Positions 28,198 to 37,215 of a stretch of DNA of 64,000 nucleotides are shown piece after piece (position 1 is the stretch's first letter; each line of letters opens with the position of its first letter). The position numbers and the translations under genes are program-made. The DNA is taken from NCBI RefSeq assembly GCF_013386115.1, contig NZ_JACAOR010000010.1, forward strand, positions 124,001-188,000, in the 5' to 3' direction. Source of the DNA: Pseudomonas gingeri (GTDB lineage Bacteria; Pseudomonadota; Gammaproteobacteria; Pseudomonadales; Pseudomonadaceae). Below the pieces are notes generated by a model, which made no database searches, was not told the DNA's origin, and worked only from the letters and a program-made list of their open reading frames with translations.

Positions 28198-28214
28198 CGT
28201 CTAAATATTGATAC
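28198..28214 (-). promoter_or_regulatory. Operator candidate 4, CGTCTAAATATTGATAC, between Tsx gene and regulator
   Basis: Matches the 17-mer at 14 of 17 positions. It sits in the divergent gap, 104 nt from the Tsx start and 128 nt from the regulator start. A partial inverted copy (GTATTTTTTAGACGA) lies at 28171-28185. It could serve both directions. Confidence 0.62.
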
Positions 28215-28341
28215 AGACAAGCCCGATACAGGTCAAGAAATTTCCTTGTGCGTGCCGCGACCTTTTCCTTGACGGTCGCCACCGCAACAGATGGAGCTAT
28301 TGGCTGCCACCCACGGACGCGTTCAGACTTTCGGAGCCACA

Positions 28342-29217
28342 GTGAGCCAAATCGACTACCAAGCCATCGGCGAGCGCCTCAGGGCCTACCGGATCGGACG
28401 CCAGATGAATGCCGACCAGGTGGCGGAAAAACTGGATATTTCCAGGGCGGCGGTGTATCGCCTGGAACTGGGCAAGATCGTCAAGCTCGAAACCCTGGAG
28501 CGGTTGGCCGAACTGCTGAACGTCTCGTTCAACAGCCTGCTGGGTTCGGATACCGAGTACTTCGACAACGCCCTGGGCTACTTCGAACGGATGCGCCAGC
28601 TCGAAGCTCGCTCCACCCGCATCCAGTCCTACTTCGACCCCTTCTCCTATCTGCTGACCACACCCGAGTACTCCGAGCTGTTCAGGACCATGCTCGATGA
28701 AGCGCGCCCCAACGACTTCGATGCCCGCCAGGACGCCATGCAGACGCAGATCCTCGATATTCTCAACGAGCGCAAGGCAACCTTCTCCAAACAGAATTTC
28801 GAGGTCCACTCGATCATCAGCCTGCGTCAGATAGAACGCTACCTGCACATCGGCCTGGTGGGCCGGCTGGACCTGCCCACCAGTGTGAGAATGGAAAGAG
28901 CCCTACTGGCCCGTCGTGAGATAGAGCACCTGATCGAGAAGATCGGCAGCGACGGCGGCCGCGTGAATATCTACCTGATCGATGAAACCCTGCCCAGTGC
29001 GACCTTCCAGATTTTCCAGCAGGCACACACCAGCTATGTCGCCGTCAGCCCCTATCGGCTGGGCGAACTGCCCAATATTCATACCGGAATCGCCAGCGTC
29101 ACCTCTTCCCCAGAAGCTGTGGCGATGTACAAGAACATGACTCAGGGCCTGCTCAAGCGCGCCCACAGCGGTGACGCCGCGAAAAACCAGTTGAGCCGGC
29201 TGCTGGCCAAGCTCTGA
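28342..29217 (+). CDS. XRE-type HTH regulator, probable controller of the orotate-type regulon
   Basis: The protein has 291 residues from GTG 28342, which has GGAG five nt upstream; an in-frame ATG at 28291 lacks a ribosome site. HTH domain ~8-65 (IGERLRAYRIGRQMNADQVA, EKLDISRAAVYRLELGKIVK, LETLERLAELLNVSFNSLLG). The remaining ~220 residues hold no domain I recognise and presumably sense the effector. Divergent from the Tsx gene, with a motif copy between them. That makes it the best candidate for the TGTCTAATTTTTGATAC-binding protein. Confidence 0.83.
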   Translation: MSQIDYQAIGERLRAYRIGRQMNADQVAEKLDISRAAVYRLELGKIVKLETLERLAELLNVSFNSLLGSDTEYFDNALGYFERMRQLEARSTRIQSYFDPFSYLLTTPEYSELFRTMLDEARPNDFDARQDAMQTQILDILNERKATFSKQNFEVHSIISLRQIERYLHIGLVGRLDLPTSVRMERALLARREIEHLIEKIGSDGGRVNIYLIDETLPSATFQIFQQAHTSYVAVSPYRLGELPNIHTGIASVTSSPEAVAMYKNMTQGLLKRAHSGDAAKNQLSRLLAKL

Positions 29218-29307
29218 GTCTCAATCAAAATACAAACGACATCGATTAACGGTTTATTTGACGTTTTTTTCTCATCTCGCGCTCTACATTCCCGCCCGGA
29301 CAAACAT

Positions 29308-29324
29308 GCGAATGATTCCTATTG
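29308..29324. promoter_or_regulatory. Fur-box-like site before the iron ABC operon
   Basis: Read on the minus strand it is CAATAGGAATCATTCGC, close to the AATGAGAATCATT type of Fur site. It lies ~85 nt before the binding-protein gene. Iron repression would be expected for this importer. Confidence 0.45.
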
Positions 29325-29407
29325 TTTAACTGGACCGGCGAATCGGGCGCAAACGCACCTGCCAACGCCTGCCACACATTCAACAAGACCGCAGGAGCTT
29401 CCTCCCA

Positions 29408-30424
29408 ATGATTTCCCGTCTCCCCTCGTTTCTCAAGACTGCCCTGGTGGCCACCGCGTTGCTGAACGCCGGTCACGTCTACGCGGCGCCCAGTGCCGAT
29501 GGCATCGTGGTCTACAACGCCCAGCACGAAAGCCTGACCAAGGCCTGGATCGATGGCTTCACCAAGGAAACCGGGATCAAGGTGACCCTGCGCAACGGCG
29601 ATGACACCGAGATGGGCAACCAGCTGGTGCAGGAAGGCGACAAGTCTCCGGCGGACGTGTTCCTCACCGAGAACTCCCCGGCCATGGTCCTGGTGGACAA
29701 CGCCAAGCTGTTCGCCCCGGTCGCGCCGGCCACCCTGGAACAGATCGGTGCGGCCTACCGTCCGGCCCACGGCAACTGGGTCGGCATCGCCGCCCGCTCC
29801 ACCGTGTTCGTCTACAACAAGAGCAAACTGACCGAAGCGCAATTGCCCAAGTCCCTGCTCGACCTCGCCTCGCCCGAGTGGAAAGGCCGTTGGGCCGCGT
29901 CACCGGCCGGTGCCGACTTCCAGGCCATCGTCGCCGCCGTGCTGGAACTCAAGGGTGAAGCCGCGACCCTGGACTGGCTCAAGGCAATGAAGACCAATGC
30001 CTCGATCTATCGCGGCAACAGCGCCGTGCTCAAGGCGGTCAATGCCGGGCAGGTCGAAAGCGGCGTGATCTATCACTACTACAGCTTCGGCGACCAGGCC
30101 AAGACCGGCGAGAACAGCAAGAACACCTCCCTGCACTACTTCAAGCACCAGGACCCGGGCGCCTTTGTCAGCACCTCGGGCGGCGGCGTGCTCAAGTCCA
30201 GCAAGCACCCGGAAGAAGCCCAGGCATTCCTCAAGTGGGTCACCGGCAAAGGTGGCCAGGCAGTCCTCAAGAACGGCAACTCGTTCGAATACGCGGTGGG
30301 CGTCGACGCCGAGTCCAACGCGAAACTGGTGCCGCTCAAGGATCTCGATGCGCCGAAGGTCGATGCCTCGAAGCTCGACAGCAAGAAGGCCGTGGAACTG
30401 ATGACCCAGGCCGGAATCCTGTAA
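29408..30424 (+). CDS. fbpA: Periplasmic ferric-iron-binding protein (FbpA family)
   Basis: The protein has 338 residues. A signal peptide ends near HVYA (~26). Typical of bacterial transferrins: GIVVYNAQHESLTKAWIDGF, GDKSPADVFLTENSPAMVLV, and the tyrosine pair in GVIYHYYSFGD (~217-226) that binds Fe3+. First gene of a three-gene importer; the permease start follows directly after the stop. Confidence 0.92.
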   Translation: MISRLPSFLKTALVATALLNAGHVYAAPSADGIVVYNAQHESLTKAWIDGFTKETGIKVTLRNGDDTEMGNQLVQEGDKSPADVFLTENSPAMVLVDNAKLFAPVAPATLEQIGAAYRPAHGNWVGIAARSTVFVYNKSKLTEAQLPKSLLDLASPEWKGRWAASPAGADFQAIVAAVLELKGEAATLDWLKAMKTNASIYRGNSAVLKAVNAGQVESGVIYHYYSFGDQAKTGENSKNTSLHYFKHQDPGAFVSTSGGGVLKSSKHPEEAQAFLKWVTGKGGQAVLKNGNSFEYAVGVDAESNAKLVPLKDLDAPKVDASKLDSKKAVELMTQAGIL

Positions 30425-32038
30425 TTGATCCAGGAGTCCATTCCCCCTCTGGACCCCGCCGCAGTCGCTCACGCGCCTGCGGCGCTTTCGCGTCTGCGCT
30501 CCAGAAAACGCTTCGGGCACCAGGGCAATCCCTGGATCATCGGGCTGTCGCTGCTGGTGTCTTTGCTGGCGTTACTGCCCATCGCCTTCGTGATCCTCTC
30601 CACCTGGCAAACCGGCTGGGCCACACTCGAAGCACTGGTCTGGCGCCCGCGAGTGGCCGAGTTACTGGTCAACACCCTGTTGCTGATGGTCATCACCATC
30701 CCCCTGTGCGTGGCGCTGGGACTGGCCCTGGCCTGGTTGACCGAACGCACCGACCTGCCCGGCCGCCGCGCCTGGTCGTTGCTGGCAACCGCACCGCTGG
30801 CCGTGCCGGCGTTCGTCCACAGCTACGCCTGGGTCAGCCTGGTGCCACCGATCCATGGCTTGTTCGCCGGTGTGCTGGTCTCGGTGATCGCCTATTTCCC
30901 GTTTCTCTACTTGCCTATTGCCGCCACCCTGCGCCGTCTCGACCCGGCCATCGAGGATGTCGGCGAGTCCCTGGGACTCAAGCCCCGGGCGGTGTTTTTC
31001 CGCATCGTCCTGCCGCAACTGCGCCTGGCGATCTGCGGCGGCGCGCTGCTGGTGGGCCTGCACCTGCTGGCCGAATACGGCCTCTATGCGATGATCCGCT
31101 TCGACACGTTCACCACGGCGATCTTCGACCAGTTCAAGTCGACCTTCAGCGGCCCGGCAGCCCATACCCTGGCCGGTATCCTGGCGCTGTGCTGCCTGTT
31201 GCTGCTGACCGTCGAATCCGCCGCCCGGGGCAAGGCGCGTTATGCCCGGGTCGGCTCCGGCAGCGCGCGACAGCAACGCACGGTACGGCTCGACCGCACC
31301 ACCACCGTACTGGCCATGAGCATTCCACTGATCAGCAGCGTGCTCGCCCTCGGCGTGCCCTTGATCACCCTTGGCAACTGGCTGATCGCCGGGGGGCGTG
31401 AGGTCTGGCAACTGGACGAATTGCTGCCGGCCCTGGAACAGACACTGCTGCTCGGTGCCGCCGGGGCGCTGCTGACCACCTGTGCGGCGGTGCCCGTGGC
31501 CTGGTTGTCGATCCGCTCGCCGGGGCGCCTGCACCGCCTGCTGGAAAGCTGCAACTACATCACCAGCTCCCTGCCCGGCATCGTGGTCGCGCTGGCCCTG
31601 GTCACGGTGACCATCAGCTTTGCCCGGCCGATCTACCAGACCTCGCTCACCGTGCTGCTGGCCTACCTGCTGATGTTCATGCCCCGCGCTCTGGTCAGCT
31701 TGCGCGCCGGTATCGCCCAGGCGCCGGTGGAACTGGAAAACATCGCCCGCAGCCTGGGGCGTTCGCCGGCCCGGGCCCTGTGGTCGATCACCCTGCGCCT
31801 GGCCGCGCCCGGCGCCGCCGCCGGAGCGGCACTGGTGTTCCTGGCGATCACCAACGAACTGACCGCCACCCTGCTGCTCGCGCCCAACGGTACGCGCACC
31901 CTGGCTACCGGCTTCTGGGCACTGACCAGCGAGATCGACTACGCCGGGGCCGCGCCCTACGCCTTGATCATGATCCTGCTGTCACTGCCGCTGACCGGGC
32001 TTCTCTACTACCAATCCAAACGCACGGCGGGCCGATGA
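30425..32038 (+). CDS. fbpB: Ferric-iron ABC permease (FbpB family), two fused permease halves
   Basis: The protein has 537 residues. It has twelve spans with two BPD_transp_1 domains; EAA loops are DVGESLGLKPRAVFFRIVLP and NIARSLGRSPARALWSITLR. No ATG or GTG lies near the N-terminus. The frame opens with TTG 30425 immediately after the fbpA stop, while an AGGAG at 30432-30436 would suit a start slightly downstream (ATT 30440 or CTG 30449). The true start is uncertain by a few residues. Confidence 0.9.
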   Translation: MIQESIPPLDPAAVAHAPAALSRLRSRKRFGHQGNPWIIGLSLLVSLLALLPIAFVILSTWQTGWATLEALVWRPRVAELLVNTLLLMVITIPLCVALGLALAWLTERTDLPGRRAWSLLATAPLAVPAFVHSYAWVSLVPPIHGLFAGVLVSVIAYFPFLYLPIAATLRRLDPAIEDVGESLGLKPRAVFFRIVLPQLRLAICGGALLVGLHLLAEYGLYAMIRFDTFTTAIFDQFKSTFSGPAAHTLAGILALCCLLLLTVESAARGKARYARVGSGSARQQRTVRLDRTTTVLAMSIPLISSVLALGVPLITLGNWLIAGGREVWQLDELLPALEQTLLLGAAGALLTTCAAVPVAWLSIRSPGRLHRLLESCNYITSSLPGIVVALALVTVTISFARPIYQTSLTVLLAYLLMFMPRALVSLRAGIAQAPVELENIARSLGRSPARALWSITLRLAAPGAAAGAALVFLAITNELTATLLLAPNGTRTLATGFWALTSEIDYAGAAPYALIMILLSLPLTGLLYYQSKRTAGR

Positions 32039-33090
32039 ACGCTCTGGAACTCCATTCCCTCTACAAATCCTTCGGGACGCAGTCGGCCCTGGAAGACATC
32101 AACCTGTCGATCGCCACCGGCAGCCGCACGGCCATTGTCGGGCCTTCCGGCTCGGGCAAGACCACCCTGCTGCGGATGATCGCCGGTTTCGAATTTCCCG
32201 ATGCCGGCAGCATCCTCCTCGACGGCCAGCCGCTGGTGGACGCCAGGACCCAGGTTCCGGCCCACCAGCGCCTGATCGGCTATGTCCCGCAGGACGGCGC
32301 GCTGTTCCCGCACATGACGGTGGCCGACAATATCGGCTTCGGTCTTTCCGGCAAGCCGGCCACGAAACAGCCGCGTGTCGCCGAACTGATGGAACAGGTG
32401 TCCCTGGACGCGCAGATGGCCGGACGCTGGCCCCACGAGCTGTCCGGCGGCCAGCAGCAACGGGTCGCCCTGGCCCGGGCACTGGCGCAACGACCACGGC
32501 TGATGCTGCTGGACGAGCCCTTCTCCGCCCTCGATACCGGGCTGCGCGCGGCGATGCGCAAGATGGTCGCGCGACTGCTGTCGGACGCCGGTGTGACCAC
32601 CATCCTGGTCACCCACGACCAGGCCGAAGCGCTGTCCTTTGCCGACCAGTTGGCGGTGATGCGCAAGGGTCGGCTGGTGCAGGCCGGGCCACCGATGGAT
32701 CTCTACCTGCGCCCCGACGATGCGGACACCGCGCTGTTCCTCGGCGATGCGGTGATCCTGCCCGCGCGGGTCGATAACGGCTGGGCAGACTGCGACCTGG
32801 GACGGATTGCGGTGAATGACGAAGGCAGCCACGGCGAGGCACGGATCATGTTGCGCCCCGAGCAGTTGCAACTGAGCACGCCGGGAGCGGGCCAGGTCGA
32901 TGGCAATGCCTGTGCCGCCGTGGTGACCGACTGCGATTTCGGCGGCAACACCTGCACCTTGACGGTGGAACTGCGGAGTCCGGACAAGCGCGAGCTGCTG
33001 GTGCGCAGCACGGGCATACAGGCCCCGAGGGTCGGCAGCCAGGTGCTGGTGTCGACCCTCGGGCATGCCCATGTGCTAGGGGCCGGTTAA
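32035..33090 (+). CDS. fbpC: Ferric-iron ABC ATPase (FbpC family)
   Basis: The protein has 351 residues, overlapping the permease stop by 4 nt. Walker A GPSGSGKTT, Q-loop VPQDGALFPHMT, signature LSGGQQQRVALARAL, Walker B LMLLDEPFSALD and VTHDQ are intact. A TOBE-like C-terminal domain spans ~240-351. Its stop overlaps the convergent hoxX-like stop by 4 nt. Confidence 0.93.
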   Translation: MNALELHSLYKSFGTQSALEDINLSIATGSRTAIVGPSGSGKTTLLRMIAGFEFPDAGSILLDGQPLVDARTQVPAHQRLIGYVPQDGALFPHMTVADNIGFGLSGKPATKQPRVAELMEQVSLDAQMAGRWPHELSGGQQQRVALARALAQRPRLMLLDEPFSALDTGLRAAMRKMVARLLSDAGVTTILVTHDQAEALSFADQLAVMRKGRLVQAGPPMDLYLRPDDADTALFLGDAVILPARVDNGWADCDLGRIAVNDEGSHGEARIMLRPEQLQLSTPGAGQVDGNACAAVVTDCDFGGNTCTLTVELRSPDKRELLVRSTGIQAPRVGSQVLVSTLGHAHVLGAG

Positions 33091-34808
33091 CAGATCAGCA
33101 CCCCGCTCGCCGCCCGGGCCGGCCGGGCCCAGGGCGCAATCAGGCGCTCGGGAGTGCCGCAGGCTCTGCGTTTGAGCACGAAGTTGCGGCACTTCTCGGC
33201 GAAGTGGTGACGGTCCTGCACCATGTCCTGCTGCATCTGTGCCAGCTCCAGGTCACGGCAGTACTCCATCGATTCCAGATCCGGTGCAAGCTTGTCTTCC
33301 CGCGCCAGTTGCGGCTTGTCGACCAGGCCCTGGGCCTCGGCCATCAACCACTCGCCGAAGGCCCGCGGACAACGCGGTCCGACGCCCTGGACCAGGCCCA
33401 TCGCCAGCGCCTGGGCGGTGCCGAGCGGCAGGCATTCCTGGGTCAGTTGCAGGGCGCGCTCGCTGCCCACCGCGCGCGGCAGGCTGTAGGTCCAGTATTC
33501 GGAGCCGTAGAGGCCCATGGTCTTGTAGTGCGGATTGAGCACGATGCCGTCGCGGGCCAGCACCACATCCGCCGCCAGCGCCAGCATCACCCCGCCGGCC
33601 CCGGCACTGCCGGTCAGGCCACTGATCACCAGTTGCCGGGCCCCCAGCAGTTCACGGCAGACATCGTTGATCGCGCGGATATTGGCCCAGGCCTCGAGCC
33701 CCGGCACCACGGCCGCCTGGATCACGTTCAGGTGCACGCCATTGGAGAAACTGCCGTGGCCGCCGCGAAACACCAGGACCCGGGTGTCCTGCGCCTTGGC
33801 CCAGCGCAACGCGCTGACCAGCCGGCGACATTGCTCGGTGCTCATGGCGCCGTTGTAGAACTCGAAGGTCAGCTCGCCGACCGCGCCGACCCGGCGATAA
33901 CGAATCGGCTGGTAGGCCTCGACGCACTGCGGATCGCTGGCGATCGACCAGTCCAGGGTCGGCACCTGGTCCAGGCGTCCGGCCAGCACATGCCGGGCCG
34001 GGCGCTTGAAAGTCTCCTCGCCGGCAGCCGGTTTGCGCCGCAACGCGCCGATCCACAGGCTGCGATCACCGGTGGCGACCAGCACGGCATCATCATGCAC
34101 CGCCAGCAATTGGCCCGGCGTGCCGCAGCGGCGGTCCAGGTGAGCGTCATACAGGTAGTACTGTTCGCCCTGAAGGCTGGCAAGCACGCCCGGCTGACCA
34201 TCGGCGGCGTCGATGCGGCGCTTGATGAAGGTGGCGCTGTCATGCCAGTTGAAGCTGCGATCGCTCTGTTTCATGTGCGGCTGCAGGCGCCCGAATACCC
34301 GCGGCGAGCCGTAGTCCAGCGGGGTCGGCACAAAGTCCGTTGCCTGCTTCGCCACCACCTCGTGTATGCATGCCAGGGCGGCATCGGCCACGGGGCCGTT
34401 GTACAACTGCGACTTGCGCACTTCCTCGGGCATGTCGAACTCGCGAGTCGCCCAGATCGCGCCGCTGTCCATCTCCTCGGCGGCCTGCAAGGCGGTTACG
34501 CCCCAGCGCGGCAACTGCCGGGTGATGGCCCAGTCCAGGGCACTGGCCCCCCGATCGCCGACGATTCCCGGGTGGATGATCACCACCGGACGCGTGGCGT
34601 CGCGCCACAGGCGTTCGGGGACGCGATCCTTGAGAAACGGACAGATCACCAGGTCCGCCCCGGTGTGTTCGATCTGCCGGCACACCTCATCCCCATGGGT
34701 GAACAACACCACGCTGGGTTCATGACCGGCCTCACGCAGCGACAGCCAGGCACGCTGGGTAAGACCATTGAACGCCGACGCCAACAGAATGATTTTCAAT
34801 GAACGCAT
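33087..34808 (-). CDS. hoxX: HoxX-like protein (formyltransferase + enoyl-CoA hydratase domains)
   Basis: The protein has 573 residues with GGAGGAGG upstream. N-terminal formyl-THF-hydrolase/formyltransferase-like half (KIILLASAFNGLTQRAWLSL, VVIIHPGIVGDRGASALDWA) and C-terminal crotonase half from ~290 (RGGHGSFSNGVHLNVIQ, GLTGSAGAGGVMLALAADVV, LYGSEYWTYSLPRAVG). HoxX makes CO for the [NiFe]-hydrogenase active site from formyl-THF in aerobic hydrogen oxidisers. No hydrogenase or hyp gene is in this window, so the role here may differ. A GlxA-type regulator gene lies upstream on the same strand. Confidence 0.86.
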   Translation of the reverse strand: MRSLKIILLASAFNGLTQRAWLSLREAGHEPSVVLFTHGDEVCRQIEHTGADLVICPFLKDRVPERLWRDATRPVVIIHPGIVGDRGASALDWAITRQLPRWGVTALQAAEEMDSGAIWATREFDMPEEVRKSQLYNGPVADAALACIHEVVAKQATDFVPTPLDYGSPRVFGRLQPHMKQSDRSFNWHDSATFIKRRIDAADGQPGVLASLQGEQYYLYDAHLDRRCGTPGQLLAVHDDAVLVATGDRSLWIGALRRKPAAGEETFKRPARHVLAGRLDQVPTLDWSIASDPQCVEAYQPIRYRRVGAVGELTFEFYNGAMSTEQCRRLVSALRWAKAQDTRVLVFRGGHGSFSNGVHLNVIQAAVVPGLEAWANIRAINDVCRELLGARQLVISGLTGSAGAGGVMLALAADVVLARDGIVLNPHYKTMGLYGSEYWTYSLPRAVGSERALQLTQECLPLGTAQALAMGLVQGVGPRCPRAFGEWLMAEAQGLVDKPQLAREDKLAPDLESMEYCRDLELAQMQQDMVQDRHHFAEKCRNFVLKRRACGTPERLIAPWARPARAASGVLIC

Positions 34809-34931
34809 GACTACCTCCTCCTTGAGCGTGTACCGGGCCCCTTGCTCCCACGAGCAATCCCTGGCCCGGCTGGAGTGGCTACAGTAGCGCTGTCACGGGA
34901 GTCGGCCTTGATCGAAGTCAAGGCCAGGGGT

Positions 34932-35984
34932 TCAGCGATGGCGGGCGCGGGCCTCGCTGGCGGTATGGCCGAAGAAGTCGCGGAAACAGCGGCTGAAGTG
35001 CGCCGAGCTGACAAAGCCGCACGCAGTGGCGATGGTGATCACCGATTCGTTGGTCTGCAGCAACAGTTGCCGTCCCCGGGTCAGGCGCAGTTCCAGGTAA
35101 TAGCGCTTGGGCGAGCTCTGCATGAACTGCTGGAACAGCCGGTCCACCTGGCGCCGCGACAGATTGACGTAGGCGGCCAGCTGGTCGAGTTCCAGCGGAT
35201 CCTCGATATTGTTTTCCATCAGGTCCAGCAGTCCTTGCAGGGCCACCGGCAGGCGCGGATCGCGGGACACCCGGGCCAGCGGCATGTTGTCGGTCTGCTC
35301 GCTGCGGTCGCAACTGAGGATGGCCTCGATACCGCGCACCAGCTCATCGCCCTGCTGCGCGCGAATCACATTGAGGATCAGGCCCAGGGCACTGTTGGCC
35401 CCCGCGCAACTGATCAACCCGGCGTCGACGACATAGGGCTGCGGCAACAGTCGCACGGTGGGGCAGATTTCCATCAGCCCGGCGCGGTTCTCCGGGTGCA
35501 CGGTGCAGGCCCGGTCGTCCAGCAGGCCGGCATGGGCCAGCTGGAAGCAACCGTTCCACAGACTGCCCAGTTGCATGGAACGCTGGGCACACTGGCGCAG
35601 CTTCTCCACCAGCCTGCCAGCCGGCTGCAACGGGCTGCGCAAGCCGCCGCAGACGATCAGCAGGTCCGCGCCATCGGGACGCAGGTCGGCAATACAGCCA
35701 TCGGCGGCAATGGTGATGCCCAGGTCGCAGGTGATCTGCGGGTGATCGATACCGAAGGTCTTCACCTCATACAATGCGGCCCGCCCCAGCAGATTGGCGG
35801 TGACCAGGCCATCCAACGCACCGGTGAAGGCCATCATCGAGAAGTTGTCCAGCAGCACAAAGGCAATCCGCCGACCGAGAACCGGCGCGACCTTTTCCTG
35901 GCCCGCCTCGTTCAGATAGGCGAGATTCAGCGTCTTGAGGCTGCGACTGAATTGGCGATGCCCCGTCGGGGGTGATTCGGACAT
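34932..35984 (-). CDS. GlxA-family AraC regulator with DJ-1/PfpI-like domain
   Basis: The protein has 350 residues. The DJ-1/PfpI-like sensor domain is ~38-210 (RRIAFVLLDNFSMMAFTGAL, SLWNGCFQLAHAGLLDD); the AraC double HTH is ~245-345 (PLELDQLAAYVNLSRRQVDR, ITIATACGFVSSAHFSRCFR). This branch includes GbdR, CdhR and ArgR, which respond to nitrogen compounds. 123 nt separate it from the HoxX-like gene on the same strand, its likely target. Confidence 0.91.
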   Translation of the reverse strand: MSESPPTGHRQFSRSLKTLNLAYLNEAGQEKVAPVLGRRIAFVLLDNFSMMAFTGALDGLVTANLLGRAALYEVKTFGIDHPQITCDLGITIAADGCIADLRPDGADLLIVCGGLRSPLQPAGRLVEKLRQCAQRSMQLGSLWNGCFQLAHAGLLDDRACTVHPENRAGLMEICPTVRLLPQPYVVDAGLISCAGANSALGLILNVIRAQQGDELVRGIEAILSCDRSEQTDNMPLARVSRDPRLPVALQGLLDLMENNIEDPLELDQLAAYVNLSRRQVDRLFQQFMQSSPKRYYLELRLTRGRQLLLQTNESVITIATACGFVSSAHFSRCFRDFFGHTASEARARHR

Positions 35985-36167
35985 GAATGAAGGCGCTCAG
36001 GGAAGACCGGGAAAACTGGCATCGGCCAGAATATCGCGTTCGCACCGTGGGATGAAAGCCGTCCGGAAAACGCTCATCCCGTCCACCTGCAGTTTTTTTT
36101 GACAGCCGCCGTCGCGAAGAAAACAATGGCCGTCGGCACGCACCCCCTCGTGCCCACCGGAGACTGT

Positions 36168-36968
36168 ATGAGCAAGATGATGTCAGTGTTGTCGGGCCTG
36201 GTGCTTGGCCTGATGCTGACCGGTTTCACCAGGCCGTCTGTCGATGCCCCGCTCAAGCTGGACGACTACACCCTGGGCAAGATCAAGCTGATCGAATCGC
36301 GGCTGGGCCGGGACACCCACACCGATCCCGGCGAGAGAATCAACGAGATCTCCGCCAGCTTCCTCGGCACCCCCTATGTGCCGCACATGCTGGTCGGCTC
36401 GGCGACCTCGGCGGAACAGCTGGTGATCGACTTCCGCGGGCTGGACTGCTTCACCTACCTCGATTACGTCGAAGCGCTGCGCAAGTCCGACAGCGTGCCG
36501 CGCTTCATCGAAAACGTGGTCCGCACCCGCTATGAACAGGGCGATATCAGCTACCTCAAGCGCAAGCACTTCTTTACCGACTGGGCCCACGCCACGCCTC
36601 TCAATGCCCGCGACGTGACCAGCGAAACCAGCCCGGCCGCCACCACCGTCACCAAGGTCCTCAAGACTCCGCTGGACAATGGCCAGTCCGGCCAGTCGGC
36701 GGCGCAGGTGACGCGGGCGATCAGCTACATCCCCAGCGAATTCGTCGACGACGCGGTGATCAGCCGCTTGAAGACCGGTGACTACATCGGCATCTACACC
36801 CCGGCCGATGGCCTGGACGTGACCCATACCGGGATCTTCATCATGACCGACAAGGGCCCGGTACTGCGCAACGCCTCCGCCCGGTCGAGCAGCTACAAGG
36901 TGGTGGATTCGCCGTTCCTCGCCTATGTGAAGAATACCCCGGGGATCGTGGTGCTGCGGGCGTTTTAG
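36168..36968 (+). CDS. DUF1460 protein, amidase-like exported or lipid-anchored enzyme
   Basis: The protein has 266 residues from ATG 36168, with GGAG at a good distance. Short hydrophobic leader (MMSVLSGLVLGLMLTGFTRP). The NlpC/P60-clan fold of DUF1460 shows FLGTPYVPHMLVGSATSAEQ, the catalytic cysteine in FRGLDCFTYLDYVEAL, and a late histidine in GLDVTHTGIFI. Characterised relatives cut N-acetylmuramoyl-L-alanine bonds in peptidoglycan fragments. Divergent from the GlxA-type regulator; no functional link is evident. Confidence 0.83.
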   Translation: MSKMMSVLSGLVLGLMLTGFTRPSVDAPLKLDDYTLGKIKLIESRLGRDTHTDPGERINEISASFLGTPYVPHMLVGSATSAEQLVIDFRGLDCFTYLDYVEALRKSDSVPRFIENVVRTRYEQGDISYLKRKHFFTDWAHATPLNARDVTSETSPAATTVTKVLKTPLDNGQSGQSAAQVTRAISYIPSEFVDDAVISRLKTGDYIGIYTPADGLDVTHTGIFIMTDKGPVLRNASARSSSYKVVDSPFLAYVKNTPGIVVLRAF

Positions 36969-37215
36969 ACACAGCGCCCCCGGCCTTTTTCTGCCTGCCC
37001 CGCGACCCGGCTGCGCCTGTCCCCTGCGCCGCGATCGACGCCAGCCCTGCCCTCGGGCACACCCCGCCCCCGCCCCACTGCTCCTTCCGACCGGTCGGTG
37101 ATCTGGATTGAACTCCTGAATCGGCGACCTTTCACAATGCTTGGAAGGGGCAGGCTTTATCCGCCAGCCCGGTATCGAATCGGCACCCTCGCGTGCCGGG
37201 TTCCGGAGACGCGCC

